From a virus: 26,768 nucleotides of DNA. A program made the translations under genes and the position numbers. The DNA is taken from positions 1 through 26,768 of IMG/VR virus record IMGVR_UViG_3300048839_001047; one strand, 5' to 3'. Under the pieces are notes generated by a model that was given only the letters and a program-made list of their open reading frames with translations, was not told the DNA's origin and did no database searches. This document shows positions 12,665 to 20,943 of the stretch, in pieces (positions within the stretch are counted from its first letter, which is position 1; each line of letters begins with the position of its first letter).

Positions 12665-13949
12665 TATGTTTCGTAAAGCGGTGAAGGAAGAGGCCAAGCT
12701 GCTGATGGCGGTTTCCGGTCCATCCGGCGCGGGCAAGACGTACACCGCGCTGCGGTTCGCGACCGAACTGGCCGGGCTGGGCGGCCGCATTGCCGTGGTG
12801 GACACAGAGCACGGATCGGCCAGCAAGTACGCCGACCTGTTCAGTTTCGACACGCTGCACATGGAGCCGCCTTATCATCCGGCGCGGTTCGCTGAGGCCG
12901 CGCGCGCGGCAAAGGCTGCCGGGTACGATGTGCTGGTCATTGACAGTCTGTCACATGCGTGGGCCGGTTCCGGCGGCGCGCTGGAAATGGTGGATGAAGA
13001 GGCCAAGAAGATTAAGGGCAACTCGTATATGGCTTGGGGTGCGGTGACGCCGGTGCATCGCAACATGGTTGACACAATCGTGTCAGTTGGCGGGCCTGAC
13101 GGGATGCACGTCATTGTGACCATGCGCAGCAAAACAGAGTACGTGCTGGAACAGGACGCGCGCGGCAAGACAGTGCCGCGCAAGGTCGGCATGGCTCCCA
13201 TCCAGCGCGACGGGACCGAGTACGAATTCGACGTGTGGATCGAGATGACCATCGACAACGATGGCATTGTCCAGAAGACGCGCTGCCCTGAATTGACCGG
13301 CCGCGTGTTCTCGAAGCCCGGCGCAGAAGTCACCGACATCCTGAAAGAGTGGCTCAAAGGCGCTGCGCCGCTCACGCAGGAAGAGTACGAAGCGGCGATG
13401 CTTGACGCGACCGACGCCGGAACGTGGGCCTACAATGCCCACCGCCTGAACGTGGTCAACAGCGTATTTGCCGCGCCGCAGAATCTGATCGACTTTCGCG
13501 GCTATCTCGGCGCTGAGGTGTACGGCCGTGGCGACAATGAGCGGGTCTGGTCTGTGCTGCGCAGCTACAGCAATGCCATTCTGGACGGTAGTGACAAGCG
13601 CGACGCGGCGGCCGCTGCGCGTATGGCGTGGGCGGCGGATGATCCGACGGTGAAAGCGAAGCCGCAGCCGCAGGCGAATGGGCAGGTGAAGGCGGAAGCG
13701 CAGTCAAAGGCAAAGGCGGGACCGGTGGAGGACGAACCGAAGCCTGCCGCTGCCTCCACCGCCGCGGCTGTTCCTGCCACGCCCACGACCCCCGCGCGGA
13801 TCGGCAAGGACCCCGCCGAACTGCTGAAAGCGACCGGAACCGAGATCGACGCCGACATGCTGAGCGGCGGTGATGACGGGGAAGGTGAAGACGACGATCT
13901 TGATTACGCTTTTGCGAGCGAAGACGATTTCGCAGAGGCCGGAAACTAG
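12651..13949 (+). CDS. RecA-fold (AAA_24-type) phage ATPase
   Basis: ATG 12651 has an AAGGAGAA site. Walker A is GPSGAGKT (residues 23-30) and Walker B is VLVID (residues 94-98) followed by SLSHAW. The block (FDVWIEMTI, TRCPELTGRVFSKPG) is typical of the AAA_24 ATPases of phages, a group that includes Sak4-like recombination proteins. The C-terminal ~100 residues are low-complexity and Ala/Pro/Lys-rich and end in an acidic tail (DDGEGEDDDLDYAF), reminiscent of a single-stranded-DNA mimic or partner-binding tail. At 432 residues it is longer than most such proteins. Together with the downstream resolvase-like nuclease it suggests a recombination/replication module. Confidence 0.85.
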   Translation: MAMNNMFRKAVKEEAKLLMAVSGPSGAGKTYTALRFATELAGLGGRIAVVDTEHGSASKYADLFSFDTLHMEPPYHPARFAEAARAAKAAGYDVLVIDSLSHAWAGSGGALEMVDEEAKKIKGNSYMAWGAVTPVHRNMVDTIVSVGGPDGMHVIVTMRSKTEYVLEQDARGKTVPRKVGMAPIQRDGTEYEFDVWIEMTIDNDGIVQKTRCPELTGRVFSKPGAEVTDILKEWLKGAAPLTQEEYEAAMLDATDAGTWAYNAHRLNVVNSVFAAPQNLIDFRGYLGAEVYGRGDNERVWSVLRSYSNAILDGSDKRDAAAAARMAWAADDPTVKAKPQPQANGQVKAEAQSKAKAGPVEDEPKPAAASTAAAVPATPTTPARIGKDPAELLKATGTEIDADMLSGGDDGEGEDDDLDYAFASEDDFAEAGN

Positions 13950-13950
13950 C

Positions 13951-14325
13951 ATGGCCGGGCAACGAGATAACGTGTCTCGCGCTGCCAAAGTGGCAGCGCC
14001 GCTCTTGGTCTTTGACGAAAGACCGGTTGCGGAGCGGCGCTATCTTATCCGAACGGTGCTGCCATATGACGCAGAGCAGGAAGGGAAGCTGGTCACGATG
14101 ACGCGAGTAGGGCACACAGTTTGCGGGTTCGTTGATGCCGACGGTGTGAGTCACGAGCGGGAATTTGTGATCTGGAACGATGATCCAAGCTGGATAATCT
14201 ACCTGCTTAGCATTTTCTTCGTGACCTTCATGTCAGCGGGCGCGGTTACGGCCGTGCTGTTGACCGGATTCATCGCCGTCGCGTTGGTGGTACTGCGCAT
14301 CGGAGTGGCGCGTCGTGGCCGGTAG
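13951..14325 (+). CDS. Hypothetical membrane protein with C-terminal hydrophobic hairpin
   Basis: ATG 13951 starts two bases after the ATPase stop; the ribosome site is embedded in the preceding codons (AGAGGCCGGAAACTAGC). The first ~75 residues are a small beta-rich domain (RYLIRTVLPYDAEQEG, then VTMTRVGHTVCGF). Residues ~80-118 contain two adjacent hydrophobic helices (IIYLLSIFFVTFMSAGAV and AVLLTGFIAVALVVLRI), so the C-terminus should be membrane-inserted. The cytosolic domain may be tethered to the membrane near the replication machinery. No family was recognised. It overlaps the next gene by 11 bases. Confidence 0.75.
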   Translation: MAGQRDNVSRAAKVAAPLLVFDERPVAERRYLIRTVLPYDAEQEGKLVTMTRVGHTVCGFVDADGVSHEREFVIWNDDPSWIIYLLSIFFVTFMSAGAVTAVLLTGFIAVALVVLRIGVARRGR

Positions 14326-14779
14326 CAGCAGCAAGCGCATCGGCGCGCGTAACCAGCGCGTCGGCAAGGCCGGAGAGCAGGTCGCCGAGATTATGCTGCG
14401 ACAGGCGGGCGTGTGCATGGTCGAGCAGATCGCCACGCCCTACGTAATCTACGCCTCGCGCGGCACTGGCCGCAATCGCTGGGTGCAGATGCGCCACACT
14501 GTGAAGGTGAGTGGTGACCGGCGCGGGATCATGCCGGACGGCCGTCGTGTGCTTTGTGAAGTCAAGGTACGCAGCGGCAATCTGCGCAAGTCGGATTTCG
14601 AGGCGCATCAACTCGCGGCGCTGGAAGAGAACTCGCAACTGAACGGCGTGAGCCTGGTCGCGTGGATTCACCCGGACGAAAGCCTGCTGCTGCGCTGGCC
14701 GCTGCCCGGCTTCGAGAAGGCGCGGGCCAGCATCACGCTGGAAGCAGCGCGCGGACTGCGTTGGGACGGCCGTACATGA
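14315..14779 (+). CDS. Holliday-junction-resolvase-like PD-(D/E)XK nuclease
   Basis: The start is GTG 14315, coupled to the preceding gene. The layout is a basic N-terminus with Glu21, then GDRRGIMPDGR (Asp68/Asp75), CEVKVRSGNL (Glu82, Lys84 as the ExK pair) and SDFEAHQLAAL, the order expected of RecU/VRR-NUC-type nucleases. Such enzymes cut four-way junctions during phage recombination and packaging or trim replication forks. It lies just after a RecA-fold ATPase. The residue pattern supports the nuclease fold; the specific substrate is inferred. Confidence 0.75.
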   Translation: MAGSSSKRIGARNQRVGKAGEQVAEIMLRQAGVCMVEQIATPYVIYASRGTGRNRWVQMRHTVKVSGDRRGIMPDGRRVLCEVKVRSGNLRKSDFEAHQLAALEENSQLNGVSLVAWIHPDESLLLRWPLPGFEKARASITLEAARGLRWDGRT

Positions 14780-14841
14780 CTGCGCCTGCTAAAGTTTCAT
14801 ATCGTTTTATAGATGTTTGTGAAGTTTGGAGGTGATTGGTG

Positions 14842-15306
14842 ATGATTGAAAAGAATGAACCATTGGCGAGAGTGGATCGGGCGTTGCGGCGGGCGCAGTT
14901 GCAGTCGCTCGGCGCTGGGCCGGAAGCGGGAACGCAGCAGCAACCGGAACCGGTCGATTTGGAGATGTGGATCGCCCTGAACCGCGTCAAGGGCGGGGCG
15001 CTGATTTACAACGTAGCCAATGACTGGTACATGGCTACGGCGTCGCTGAGCAAGATGGTCCCGAAACTGGTCGGCGCATTGGCCGCCGCCGGTTACATCA
15101 CGCAGTCCGGTCCAGGTGTGTACCGGATGAGCGCGAAGGGGCTGCAAGCGTGGGAGGCGTTCCCAACGACAAGCGTGCGCGGCGCCAATGTCGAGGGTAT
15201 GTGCGACATCTGTCACGAGGTCACGGATCTGCACGCGGTCTATGAACGGGCAACCGAACGTTACATGTTTCTGTGCGCCGACTGTCACGAATGGGAGCGG
15301 ATGTGA
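14842..15306 (+). CDS. Winged-helix protein with C-terminal zinc ribbon
   Basis: ATG 14842 is preceded by GGAGGTGA at 6-base spacing, preferred over a TTG two codons upstream. Residues ~40-110 look like a winged helix (LEMWIALNRVKGGALIYNVA, SLSKMVPKLVGALAAAGYI, GVYRMSAKGLQAW). The C-terminal ~35 residues carry two Cys pairs, CDIC and CADC, with a spacer rich in aromatic and charged residues, as in a zinc ribbon. It is probably a nucleic-acid-binding regulator of the phage. An AT-rich gap of ~60 bases before it could hold a promoter, but none is clear. Confidence 0.75.
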   Translation: MIEKNEPLARVDRALRRAQLQSLGAGPEAGTQQQPEPVDLEMWIALNRVKGGALIYNVANDWYMATASLSKMVPKLVGALAAAGYITQSGPGVYRMSAKGLQAWEAFPTTSVRGANVEGMCDICHEVTDLHAVYERATERYMFLCADCHEWERM

Positions 15307-15307
15307 G

Positions 15308-15586
15308 ATGGGGACCATCTTCCGAAACAGCTACGTGCCGACAGGGCCAATTGACGAAGCCCCGGCCGTGCTGACCCAGACGCCGCATGAGTGGCGCAAT
15401 GCTGAGTTTACGAACGCGGTGTACCGCACGCCTGACGGCGGCAAGACGGCCGTATCTGACGAGTGGGTAAAGCGCAATCTGCGCTGGTATGGCGGCGGGC
15501 ACATGCGCGGCCCGGAGCCGACACTGCCTTACTTCGCGTGGGATGCGCCGTGGGTGACGCGCGGCTTCAAAAGGGGGACCGCATGA
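15308..15586 (+). CDS. Hypothetical protein, 92 aa
   Basis: ATG 15308 starts one base after the preceding stop, so it is likely coupled. The product is rich in aromatic residues and glycine (RNLRWYGGGHMRGPEPTL, then YFAWDAPWVTRG) with no recognised domain. It overlaps the next gene by four bases (ATGA). The ACGGCCGT octamer at 15446 falls in its coding region. The function is unknown. Confidence 0.7.
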   Translation: MGTIFRNSYVPTGPIDEAPAVLTQTPHEWRNAEFTNAVYRTPDGGKTAVSDEWVKRNLRWYGGGHMRGPEPTLPYFAWDAPWVTRGFKRGTA

Positions 15587-15855
15587 GATACGACATCACG
15601 CTCAGGACACAGGTGGAGATTGCCGACGACGCCGCGCAGCCGGTACGCCCGCTAAAGCTGGCCGAACTGCTCAAGGATGCGGTCACGCGCACGGCCGTCT
15701 TCCAGCAGATCGCGTTCAGTGAACCGCTCGACGTGAAGGTGACGCGGGTGAAGGAAGAGGGACAGGGCGGGTCGGAGACGGCCGTGGCGGAAACGCCGGG
15801 AAAGGCTGCGCCAAAAGCCAAAACGAAAACAACGCCGGATGCACCGGCGTCATAG
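15583..15855 (+). CDS. Hypothetical protein, 90 aa
   Basis: The start is ATG 15583, overlapping the preceding stop (ATGA), with AAGGGGGA upstream. The N-terminal ~55 residues are ordered (MRYDITLRTQVEIADDA, then KLAELLKDAVTRTAVF); the rest is a Lys/Ala/Pro-rich tail likely to be flexible and basic. Hairpin ACGCCGG/CCGGCGT (15832-15850) spans the last codons. No family was recognised. Confidence 0.7.
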   Translation: MRYDITLRTQVEIADDAAQPVRPLKLAELLKDAVTRTAVFQQIAFSEPLDVKVTRVKEEGQGGSETAVAETPGKAAPKAKTKTTPDAPAS

Positions 15856-15873
15856 CAGAAACAGGAGATAGAC

Positions 15874-16284
15874 ATGGTTGACAACATTGACAACATGATT
15901 ATTGAACATGGCGGGAAGACGTTCGATATCAGAGCGATGGACAGGGGCGAGCTGCTGCTGCTCAAAATCTCCATTGAGAGCGACATCGACGCGATCAAGT
16001 CACAAATCAGGGAAGCACAGAACCGCGTCGCTGTGGAGCACGAGTACGCGGACCGCGACTGGTATCGTCGCGCCAACGACGCGGCGAAGATCAAGGGGCG
16101 GCAGGGGCAGCTCATTCAGGCGCGGCTCGGCATCCTGAAACAGCAGGAGAGGGAAGCTCGCCTGAGCAGCCTGCCGCGCCGGTTCATGGACGCGGCTTAT
16201 GAACTGCTGGATTTGGAAACGTATCAGCGCATTAACGACGAAGCGCACGCGGCGTTGCGGCGTGAAGGGTTGTTGGAGGATTGA
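15874..16284 (+). CDS. Coiled-coil hypothetical protein, 136 aa
   Basis: ATG 15874 follows CAGGAGATAGAC. After a short strand (IIEHGGKTFDIRAM) the protein is almost entirely helical, with heptad-like spacing of leucine, isoleucine and charged residues from residue ~25 to ~125 (ELLLLKISIESDIDAIKSQI, then LIQARLGILKQQEREARL). A coiled-coil oligomer or scaffold is likely. It is followed at 2 bases by the RNA ligase gene. The function is unknown. Confidence 0.75.
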   Translation: MVDNIDNMIIEHGGKTFDIRAMDRGELLLLKISIESDIDAIKSQIREAQNRVAVEHEYADRDWYRRANDAAKIKGRQGQLIQARLGILKQQEREARLSSLPRRFMDAAYELLDLETYQRINDEAHAALRREGLLED

Positions 16285-16285
16285 C

Positions 16286-17260
16286 ATGGCGAACGATCAA
16301 AAGGTCGATGTAATGAGCGAACTAATGAGCTGCGCGCTAGGAACCGCGATCAGCAGCTACCCCAAGGTCATGGCGTTGGGGCATAAGATGCTTGGCCGCG
16401 AGTTTCTTGTCGGCCAGGTGGTGGTCGAGGAAAAGATCGACGGCAGTCAGTTCTCTTTCGGTACGCGCGACGGGGAGCTGCTATGTCGCAGTAAGAACGT
16501 GCAAATCGACCTTGCCGATCCGGGCATGTTTGCAAAGGCGGTCGCGACCGTGCGCGAGATTCAGCACCGGCTCGTGGACGGCTGGATTTACCGCGCTGAA
16601 TTCCTCAGCAAGCCGAAACACAACACATTGAAATACGGCCGTGTGCCGGAGTACTACCTGATCGGCTTCGACGTAGAGGTCGCGCCGTCTGAATTCCTGC
16701 GCGAGGCGGCCAAGCACATCGCCTTTGAAGAGATCGGCATGGAAGTGGTTCCGCTGTTTTGGCGTGGGCTGGGCAGCGACCTGACACAGGACCTGATCGA
16801 CAAGTGCCTTCAAGAAGAGTCGATTCTCGGCGGCGCGCTGGTCGAGGGTGTGGTTATTAAGAACTATGACCAGTTCACGCCGGATGGCAAGATAGCGATG
16901 GCGAAGGTTGTCTCTGAGGCGTTCAAGGAAAAGCACGCGACCGACTGGAAGCAGCGCAATCCGAGCGGTAAGGACGTGATCGTGCTGCTGGCGAACCAGT
17001 ACGCCACTGAAGCGCGTTGGCGCAAGGCGGCGCAGCATTTGGCCGAAAGTGGAAACCTTGACGGCTCCCCGCGTGATATCGGCCCGCTCATGAAAGAGGC
17101 GCAGCAGGATTTGCGCAGTGAAGAAGAAGACGCGATCAAGGCCGCGCTGTTCAAGCACTTCTGGCCGCAGATTGCGAAGGGCGCGACGCGCGGCTTGCCG
17201 GAGTGGTACAAGGACGAACTGGCACAGGCGATGTTCGCGGCAATGGGCAAGGAGGATTGA
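16286..17260 (+). CDS. RNA ligase, T4 Rnl2-like nucleotidyltransferase
   Basis: ATG 16286 has TTGGAGGATTGAC before it. Motif I is EKIDGS with nucleophile Lys50; further ligase motifs follow: WIYRAEFLSKPKH, YYLIGFDVE, LVEGVVIKNY (motif IV) and MAKVVS (motif V). The 324 residues fit an Rnl2-type core plus a C-terminal helical domain. Enzymes of this family seal RNA nicks and in T4 counter host anticodon-nuclease defence by repairing tRNA. No PNKP-type repair gene is visible in the window. The assignment to the ligase superfamily is firm; RNA rather than DNA as substrate is a family-based inference. Confidence 0.85.
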   Translation: MANDQKVDVMSELMSCALGTAISSYPKVMALGHKMLGREFLVGQVVVEEKIDGSQFSFGTRDGELLCRSKNVQIDLADPGMFAKAVATVREIQHRLVDGWIYRAEFLSKPKHNTLKYGRVPEYYLIGFDVEVAPSEFLREAAKHIAFEEIGMEVVPLFWRGLGSDLTQDLIDKCLQEESILGGALVEGVVIKNYDQFTPDGKIAMAKVVSEAFKEKHATDWKQRNPSGKDVIVLLANQYATEARWRKAAQHLAESGNLDGSPRDIGPLMKEAQQDLRSEEEDAIKAALFKHFWPQIAKGATRGLPEWYKDELAQAMFAAMGKED

Positions 17261-17261
17261 C

Positions 17262-17714
17262 ATGATTTTCAAAGACCTGCCCATTGGCGCACTGTTCCAG
17301 GTAGAACACGAAGACCCGCGCCTGCTGCTGTGCAAGACCGAACCGCAACAGAAGAAGATCGGTCGCCGCCTGTGCGTCTTTAACGCGAAAGTGGTCGGAG
17401 CGCCGTCCGATCTGTTCAGCGTTGACGCCTACGATTCAGTTATCGTGGTCGATCCCGAAGACGAGCAGATCGTGGCTGAACGCAAGCTGCTGTGCCTGCT
17501 GGATACGGCCGTGGACGCGCTATTCGAGCAGATGGAGCCGCCGCCCGCGTGGGCGCAGCAGTTGCGCGTGGTCGCCTACTGGGAAGATCGCGACGCGGTG
17601 ATGCGGGCTATACAGCCGTACAAGGGCGAGGTGCGGCCGTTAGTGCACCAGCCGATCAGCTCATCCGCCGGTGAAGCGATAGTGGAGATTGCGCGGGATG
17701 AGGTGCGCGAGTGA
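17262..17714 (+). CDS. Hypothetical protein, 150 aa
   Basis: ATG 17262 is preceded by AAGGAGGATTGAC, the same site as the RNA ligase gene, one base after the ligase stop. The protein begins with a beta-rich domain ([18 protein letters not shown], then [20 protein letters not shown]) and ends in helices. No motif was recognised. Its last codons overlap the ParB-methyltransferase gene by 4 bases (GTGA), so the ligase, this gene and the methyltransferase are one translationally linked unit. Confidence 0.75.
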   Translation: MIFKDLPIGALFQVEHEDPRLLLCKTEPQQKKIGRRLCVFNAKVVGAPSDLFSVDAYDSVIVVDPEDEQIVAERKLLCLLDTAVDALFEQMEPPPAWAQQLRVVAYWEDRDAVMRAIQPYKGEVRPLVHQPISSSAGEAIVEIARDEVRE

Positions 17715-19078
17715 ACGAACAGGAGCGCGAATACCATCCGGCAGCCAACATATTCCCGCTGATGCAAGGGGCGGAGTACGAAGACCTGAAAGCCGACATC
17801 GCTGCCAATGGCCTGCGGGAAGCTATCTGGCTGCACAAAGACGGCCGTATCATCGACGGGCGTAATCGGCATAGGGCGTGTCTGGACACCGACACGCTGC
17901 CGCAATTCAGGACGTGGGGCGGGAAAGGGTCGTTGGTGTCGTTCGTGGTGTCGCTGAACTTGCACCGGCGGCATCTGAGCAGCAGCCAGCGCGCGGCCGC
18001 GGCGATTGAAATGTTACCGCTGTACGAAGCTGAGGCGAAAGAGCGGCAAGTGACGCTGGCTGGTACGCGCCGGAACGATGAAGCAGACCTTCCGCAATTA
18101 ATTGCGGAAGGTGCAACCGGTGAAGCGCGCGACATTGTTGCGCAAGACTTCGGCACGAACCGGCAATACGTTTCCGACGCCAAGCGCCTGAACGAAGAGG
18201 CGCCTGACATTTTTGAGCGAGTCAAATTAGGAAAGACCACAATCCCGAAGGCGAACAAGGAACTGAAAGAGCGCAATCAAGCCCCTCGTCATTTGACAAT
18301 CCCCTCCCTCGCTGAAGAGATGATCGGCCTACCCGATCAAGAACGCTTCGAGCGGCTCGGCTGGGGTCTGCGCACATGGGATGACTGGCGCTTCGACAAG
18401 TGCGATGAACGCTTTGGCGACGACTGGCCCGGCCGCATTCCCGCGCAATTAGTCGCTCACACGCTGTTCTACTTTACTCGCGAGGGAGACAGAGTGCTCG
18501 ATCCAATGGCGGGCGGCGGCGTGGTGCCGGATGTGTGCAAGGTGTTCGGACGGCCGTGTGATGCCTTCGATCTGGCGACACGGCCGGAGCGACCGGAGAT
18601 CCGTAAGCACGTCTGGAATCCGGCGTCTCCACAGTGGCCCGCGGACACCGAGCCGCCGGACCTTATCTTCTTCGACCCGCCTTACTTCAGCAAGAAACAG
18701 AGCGAGTACGCAGACAAAGCCGGAGCCGGAGAAGTGCCGATCAGCGACCTTGACCGGCGCGCCTACCTGGACTTCTTTGCCCGCTTCTTCCGGCTGGCAC
18801 GCGCACGATCCGGACATGGCACGCGCATGGCGTTTCTGAACGCGGATTGGCGCGACTTTCAGGGCACTCCCGCGGTTGATGAAGCGCACTATGAGGCGAT
18901 CACGCTGCTGGATTACGCCGACCTGCTGAAGCGCAACGGCTGGAACATCACGCACCTGATCGACGCGCCGATGTCAACCGAACGCTTTAACGCCGGGGTT
19001 GTGTCAGCGATGCAAAAGCGGCGCATCCTCGGCGTCGTGCGCAGGACACTCATCATGGCGGTGGCGACGAATGACTAA
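17711..19078 (+). CDS. ParB-like domain fused to DNA methyltransferase
   Basis: The start is GTG 17711, with the GTGA overlap. Residues ~8-100 form a ParB/Srx domain: [20 protein letters not shown], then the catalytic-type motif [13 protein letters not shown] and [20 protein letters not shown]. Residues ~125-185 include a helix-turn-helix-like stretch ([20 protein letters not shown]). The C-terminal part is a methyltransferase with motif I DPMAGGG (residue 264) and catalytic DPPYF (residue 322), of the N6-adenine/N4-cytosine class. Such ParB-MTase fusions are recurrent in phages and mobile elements. A perfect 26-bp palindrome lies inside this gene. The target is unknown, as no restriction partner is adjacent. 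Confidence 0.85.
   Translation: MNEQEREYHPAANIFPLMQGAEYEDLKADIAANGLREAIWLHKDGRIIDGRNRHRACLDTDTLPQFRTWGGKGSLVSFVVSLNLHRRHLSSSQRAAAAIEMLPLYEAEAKERQVTLAGTRRNDEADLPQLIAEGATGEARDIVAQDFGTNRQYVSDAKRLNEEAPDIFERVKLGKTTIPKANKELKERNQAPRHLTIPSLAEEMIGLPDQERFERLGWGLRTWDDWRFDKCDERFGDDWPGRIPAQLVAHTLFYFTREGDRVLDPMAGGGVVPDVCKVFGRPCDAFDLATRPERPEIRKHVWNPASPQWPADTEPPDLIFFDPPYFSKKQSEYADKAGAGEVPISDLDRRAYLDFFARFFRLARARSGHGTRMAFLNADWRDFQGTPAVDEAHYEAITLLDYADLLKRNGWNITHLIDAPMSTERFNAGVVSAMQKRRILGVVRRTLIMAVATND
18087..18112. repeat. Perfect 26-bp palindrome inside the methyltransferase gene
   Basis: The two 13-base arms read ACCTTCCGCAATT and AATTGCGGAAGGT, an uninterrupted palindrome with centre at 18099/18100. It codes for [10 protein letters not shown]. 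Its position between the ParB domain and the methyltransferase domain is unusual for chance and suits a self-binding site or a recombination or processing site. Confidence 0.85.
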
Positions 19079-19784
19079 CATCTGGTTCGTGAAGCACAGC
19101 GAAGTGCTTTACAAATTGCAGCAGTCCGGTATCAAGTATCCGACCTTCAAGCGCACCGGCATGCACATGCGCGACATCAATGCCGGATACAAAAACGCGC
19201 CGGTGATCCCGCTGCTGTATGGCTACGTGCAAACGCAAGGCCGCCTGCCCGCGCCGGAACTGTGCGCGCGCTGGCTGTACGATAACCACGCCGACGAAAC
19301 AGAAAAGCGCACAGAGCGCAAAGAGGTTATCCAGCGCACGATCAAGCTGGTACTGGACTTCTATCGCGAGCTGCACACGTTCGGCCTGCTGGCATCCAAT
19401 GACTTCTTTGGCGTGGTTCGTTATGCCAAAGTTGACGACATCGATCTGGGCGTCGATTACACGGCCGAAGTGAGCGAGGCGCAGCAGCTCATCACACTGG
19501 ACAAGATCGGCGTACAGGCGGCAATCGGTGACGCCCGCGCCTACACGCGGGAAGGGTACTTTCAGCCGGTGAAGGCGGCGCGGAAACTGACACGTACCGG
19601 CGGCGCGCTGAAGTGGGACGGCCCAATCCACTGGCTGACAAATGAGTTTCGGCGCGCGGCCTACGAGCCGGTTAGCGGCACGTTGTTGTTCACTGAAGCG
19701 CACGTCGCCGATCTTGTCGAAGAGGTAGCCGGGCAAGGTATTGTGCGCACGGCCGTGCAAGCGGACGCGGACACGCCGGAGTAG
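19071..19784 (+). CDS. Hypothetical protein, 237 aa
   Basis: ATG 19071 overlaps the methyltransferase stop by 8 bases. The product is soluble with no obvious motif: an N-terminal helical part ([20 protein letters not shown]), then [20 protein letters not shown], a charged ~30-residue helix ([20 protein letters not shown]) and a C-terminal half with beta-rich [17 protein letters not shown]. Length and layout resemble phage accessory DNA-processing proteins, but I cannot assign it. It is the last long gene of the methyltransferase unit. Confidence 0.7.
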   Translation: MTNIWFVKHSEVLYKLQQSGIKYPTFKRTGMHMRDINAGYKNAPVIPLLYGYVQTQGRLPAPELCARWLYDNHADETEKRTERKEVIQRTIKLVLDFYRELHTFGLLASNDFFGVVRYAKVDDIDLGVDYTAEVSEAQQLITLDKIGVQAAIGDARAYTREGYFQPVKAARKLTRTGGALKWDGPIHWLTNEFRRAAYEPVSGTLLFTEAHVADLVEEVAGQGIVRTAVQADADTPE

Positions 19785-19848
19785 GCGCAGGCATGAAAGC
19801 GTGCACAGGTGCAACAGGGTGCTAGGCACTCAAAGGTAAGGTATCACA

Positions 19849-20046
19849 ATGGAATTTGTTCAAAGCCCACTATTCACGATGTACCTGTTCGTTGGCGCAT
19901 TGCTTGGCGCGGCGATTGTGGTGAAGAAGACCGGACGCGGCGACGGTCTTGGTTCCTGTCTGGCCTACGGCCTTATCGCCGCGCTTGTCTGGCCGCTGCT
20001 GCTGTTTCTGGCGATTATCGACACGACCAGCAGACCGAGCCGGTAG
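19849..20046 (+). CDS. Small membrane protein, two helices, 65 aa
   Basis: ATG 19849 follows AAAGGTAAGGTATCACA. Two hydrophobic stretches (residues ~8-25 FTMYLFVGALLGAAIVV and ~36-58 LAYGLIAALVWPLLLFLAII) are joined by a positive loop KKTGRGDG, so the termini are probably on one side. Small phage membrane proteins of this form can be holin-like, antiholin or superinfection-exclusion proteins; nothing distinguishes these. A short GAGC/GCTC stem with a T-run follows the stop. Confidence 0.7.
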   Translation: MEFVQSPLFTMYLFVGALLGAAIVVKKTGRGDGLGSCLAYGLIAALVWPLLLFLAIIDTTSRPSR

Positions 20047-20151
20047 CTCTCTTTTTTCGGCTTGCATGAAATGATGGATAATGGTAGAGAATGATGAAAA
20101 ACCATGATATACTAAACGCAGCCAGACGCGGCCAGCATTAAAGAGAGGAAC

Positions 20152-20544
20152 ATGCCAACGTTACCGGACATTGAAGGGATTCCCGCCGCACAGTTCAAAA
20201 CGAACGTCACCAAGCGCCTTCCGGCACTGGCTAAAGAGCATTATCCAGAGAATCAGCCGCGGCGCGCGGCAGTGCTGCGGCGAGCGCTGCAACTCGCGCC
20301 GGAAATGCCGGAACCGGCCTGGCGCATGGCCAGAGGCGAACACGTCTGGGTTGTCGATCCCAATTACGTCCTGCGCGTGTGGCGTCTGGCGAACAAGCGG
20401 TGGTGCTGTCAGTTGATTGGCGCGACCCCGCTCAGCAGCTACGTATGCTTGCAAGAGACAGCCAGCAGCGGCAAGGCACAACTGGAAGCATATCTGTTAT
20501 GGCGGGCCGCAAGCGCGGCCATATTCGACGCAGAGGCCGGGTAG
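20152..20544 (+). CDS. Hypothetical protein, 130 aa
   Basis: ATG 20152 has AGAGAGGAAC upstream. A TATACT hexamer (20108-20113) could serve as -10, but no convincing -35 is present. The product has a basic N-terminal region (RRAAVLRRALQLAPEM), then a small beta domain (HVWVVDPNYVLRVWRLANKR) and a helical end (GKAQLEAYLLWRAASAAIF). No family was recognised. A very strong hairpin follows 68 bases later. Confidence 0.7.
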   Translation: MPTLPDIEGIPAAQFKTNVTKRLPALAKEHYPENQPRRAAVLRRALQLAPEMPEPAWRMARGEHVWVVDPNYVLRVWRLANKRWCCQLIGATPLSSYVCLQETASSGKAQLEAYLLWRAASAAIFDAEAG

Positions 20545-20611
20545 GGATTGCATCATGAGAACGTTTGTGCTACCGTCACCGCGTCCGACATCCACGCATT
20601 TACCCCTCATA

Positions 20612-20655
20612 GAAACGGCCGTCAGCAGACCTCCTCTGACGGCCGTTTCGCATTT
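20612..20655 (+). terminator. 14-bp perfect hairpin built from two ACGGCCGT octamers
   Basis: GAAACGGCCGTCAG (20612-20625) and CTGACGGCCGTTTC (20636-20649) pair perfectly around a 10-base loop. Each arm holds a full octamer (20615-20622 and 20639-20646). The tail GCATTTTGGGG has a short T-run. It marks the boundary between the long early operon and the genes before the terminase. Confidence 0.75.
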
Positions 20656-20679
20656 TGGGGCCGGAAATGGGGGTAGGCT

Positions 20680-20943
20680 ATGCCGAGAATAGTCAAGAAC
20701 AGATCATCGGAACCATCTGAGCCGGTCAAGCCGCCAATCGTGGCCAACGAAGTGAACGCACTCGCGGCCCGCATCTCCCGCAAATATGGGGACGTGCCCG
20801 GCGCGGTCGTGGCCCTGATCGTCGCGCACGACGGGCCGGTCCAGTGCTGCATACAGGTCGGTGGCTTTGAGGTCGCGTATCAGACGGCCGCCACGATTGC
20901 CGAGGCTATGGCGCTGGCTGAAGCGGAAGCGTGCAACACATGA
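20680..20943 (+). CDS. Hypothetical protein, 87 aa
   Basis: ATG 20680 follows GGGGGTAGGCT. The product has a basic, Pro-rich N-terminus and a helix-rich centre and end (NEVNALAARISRKYGDVPGA, then TIAEAMALAEAEACNT) around a short strand pair (VQCCIQVGGFEVAYQTA). No motif. It is the first gene after the octamer hairpin and overlaps the next by four bases (ATGA). Confidence 0.65.
   Translation: MPRIVKNRSSEPSEPVKPPIVANEVNALAARISRKYGDVPGAVVALIVAHDGPVQCCIQVGGFEVAYQTAATIAEAMALAEAEACNT

Noticed and set aside
20555-20692. Plus-strand frame across the octamer hairpin
   Set aside because: No ribosome site, and it would translate through the 14-bp terminator-like hairpin.
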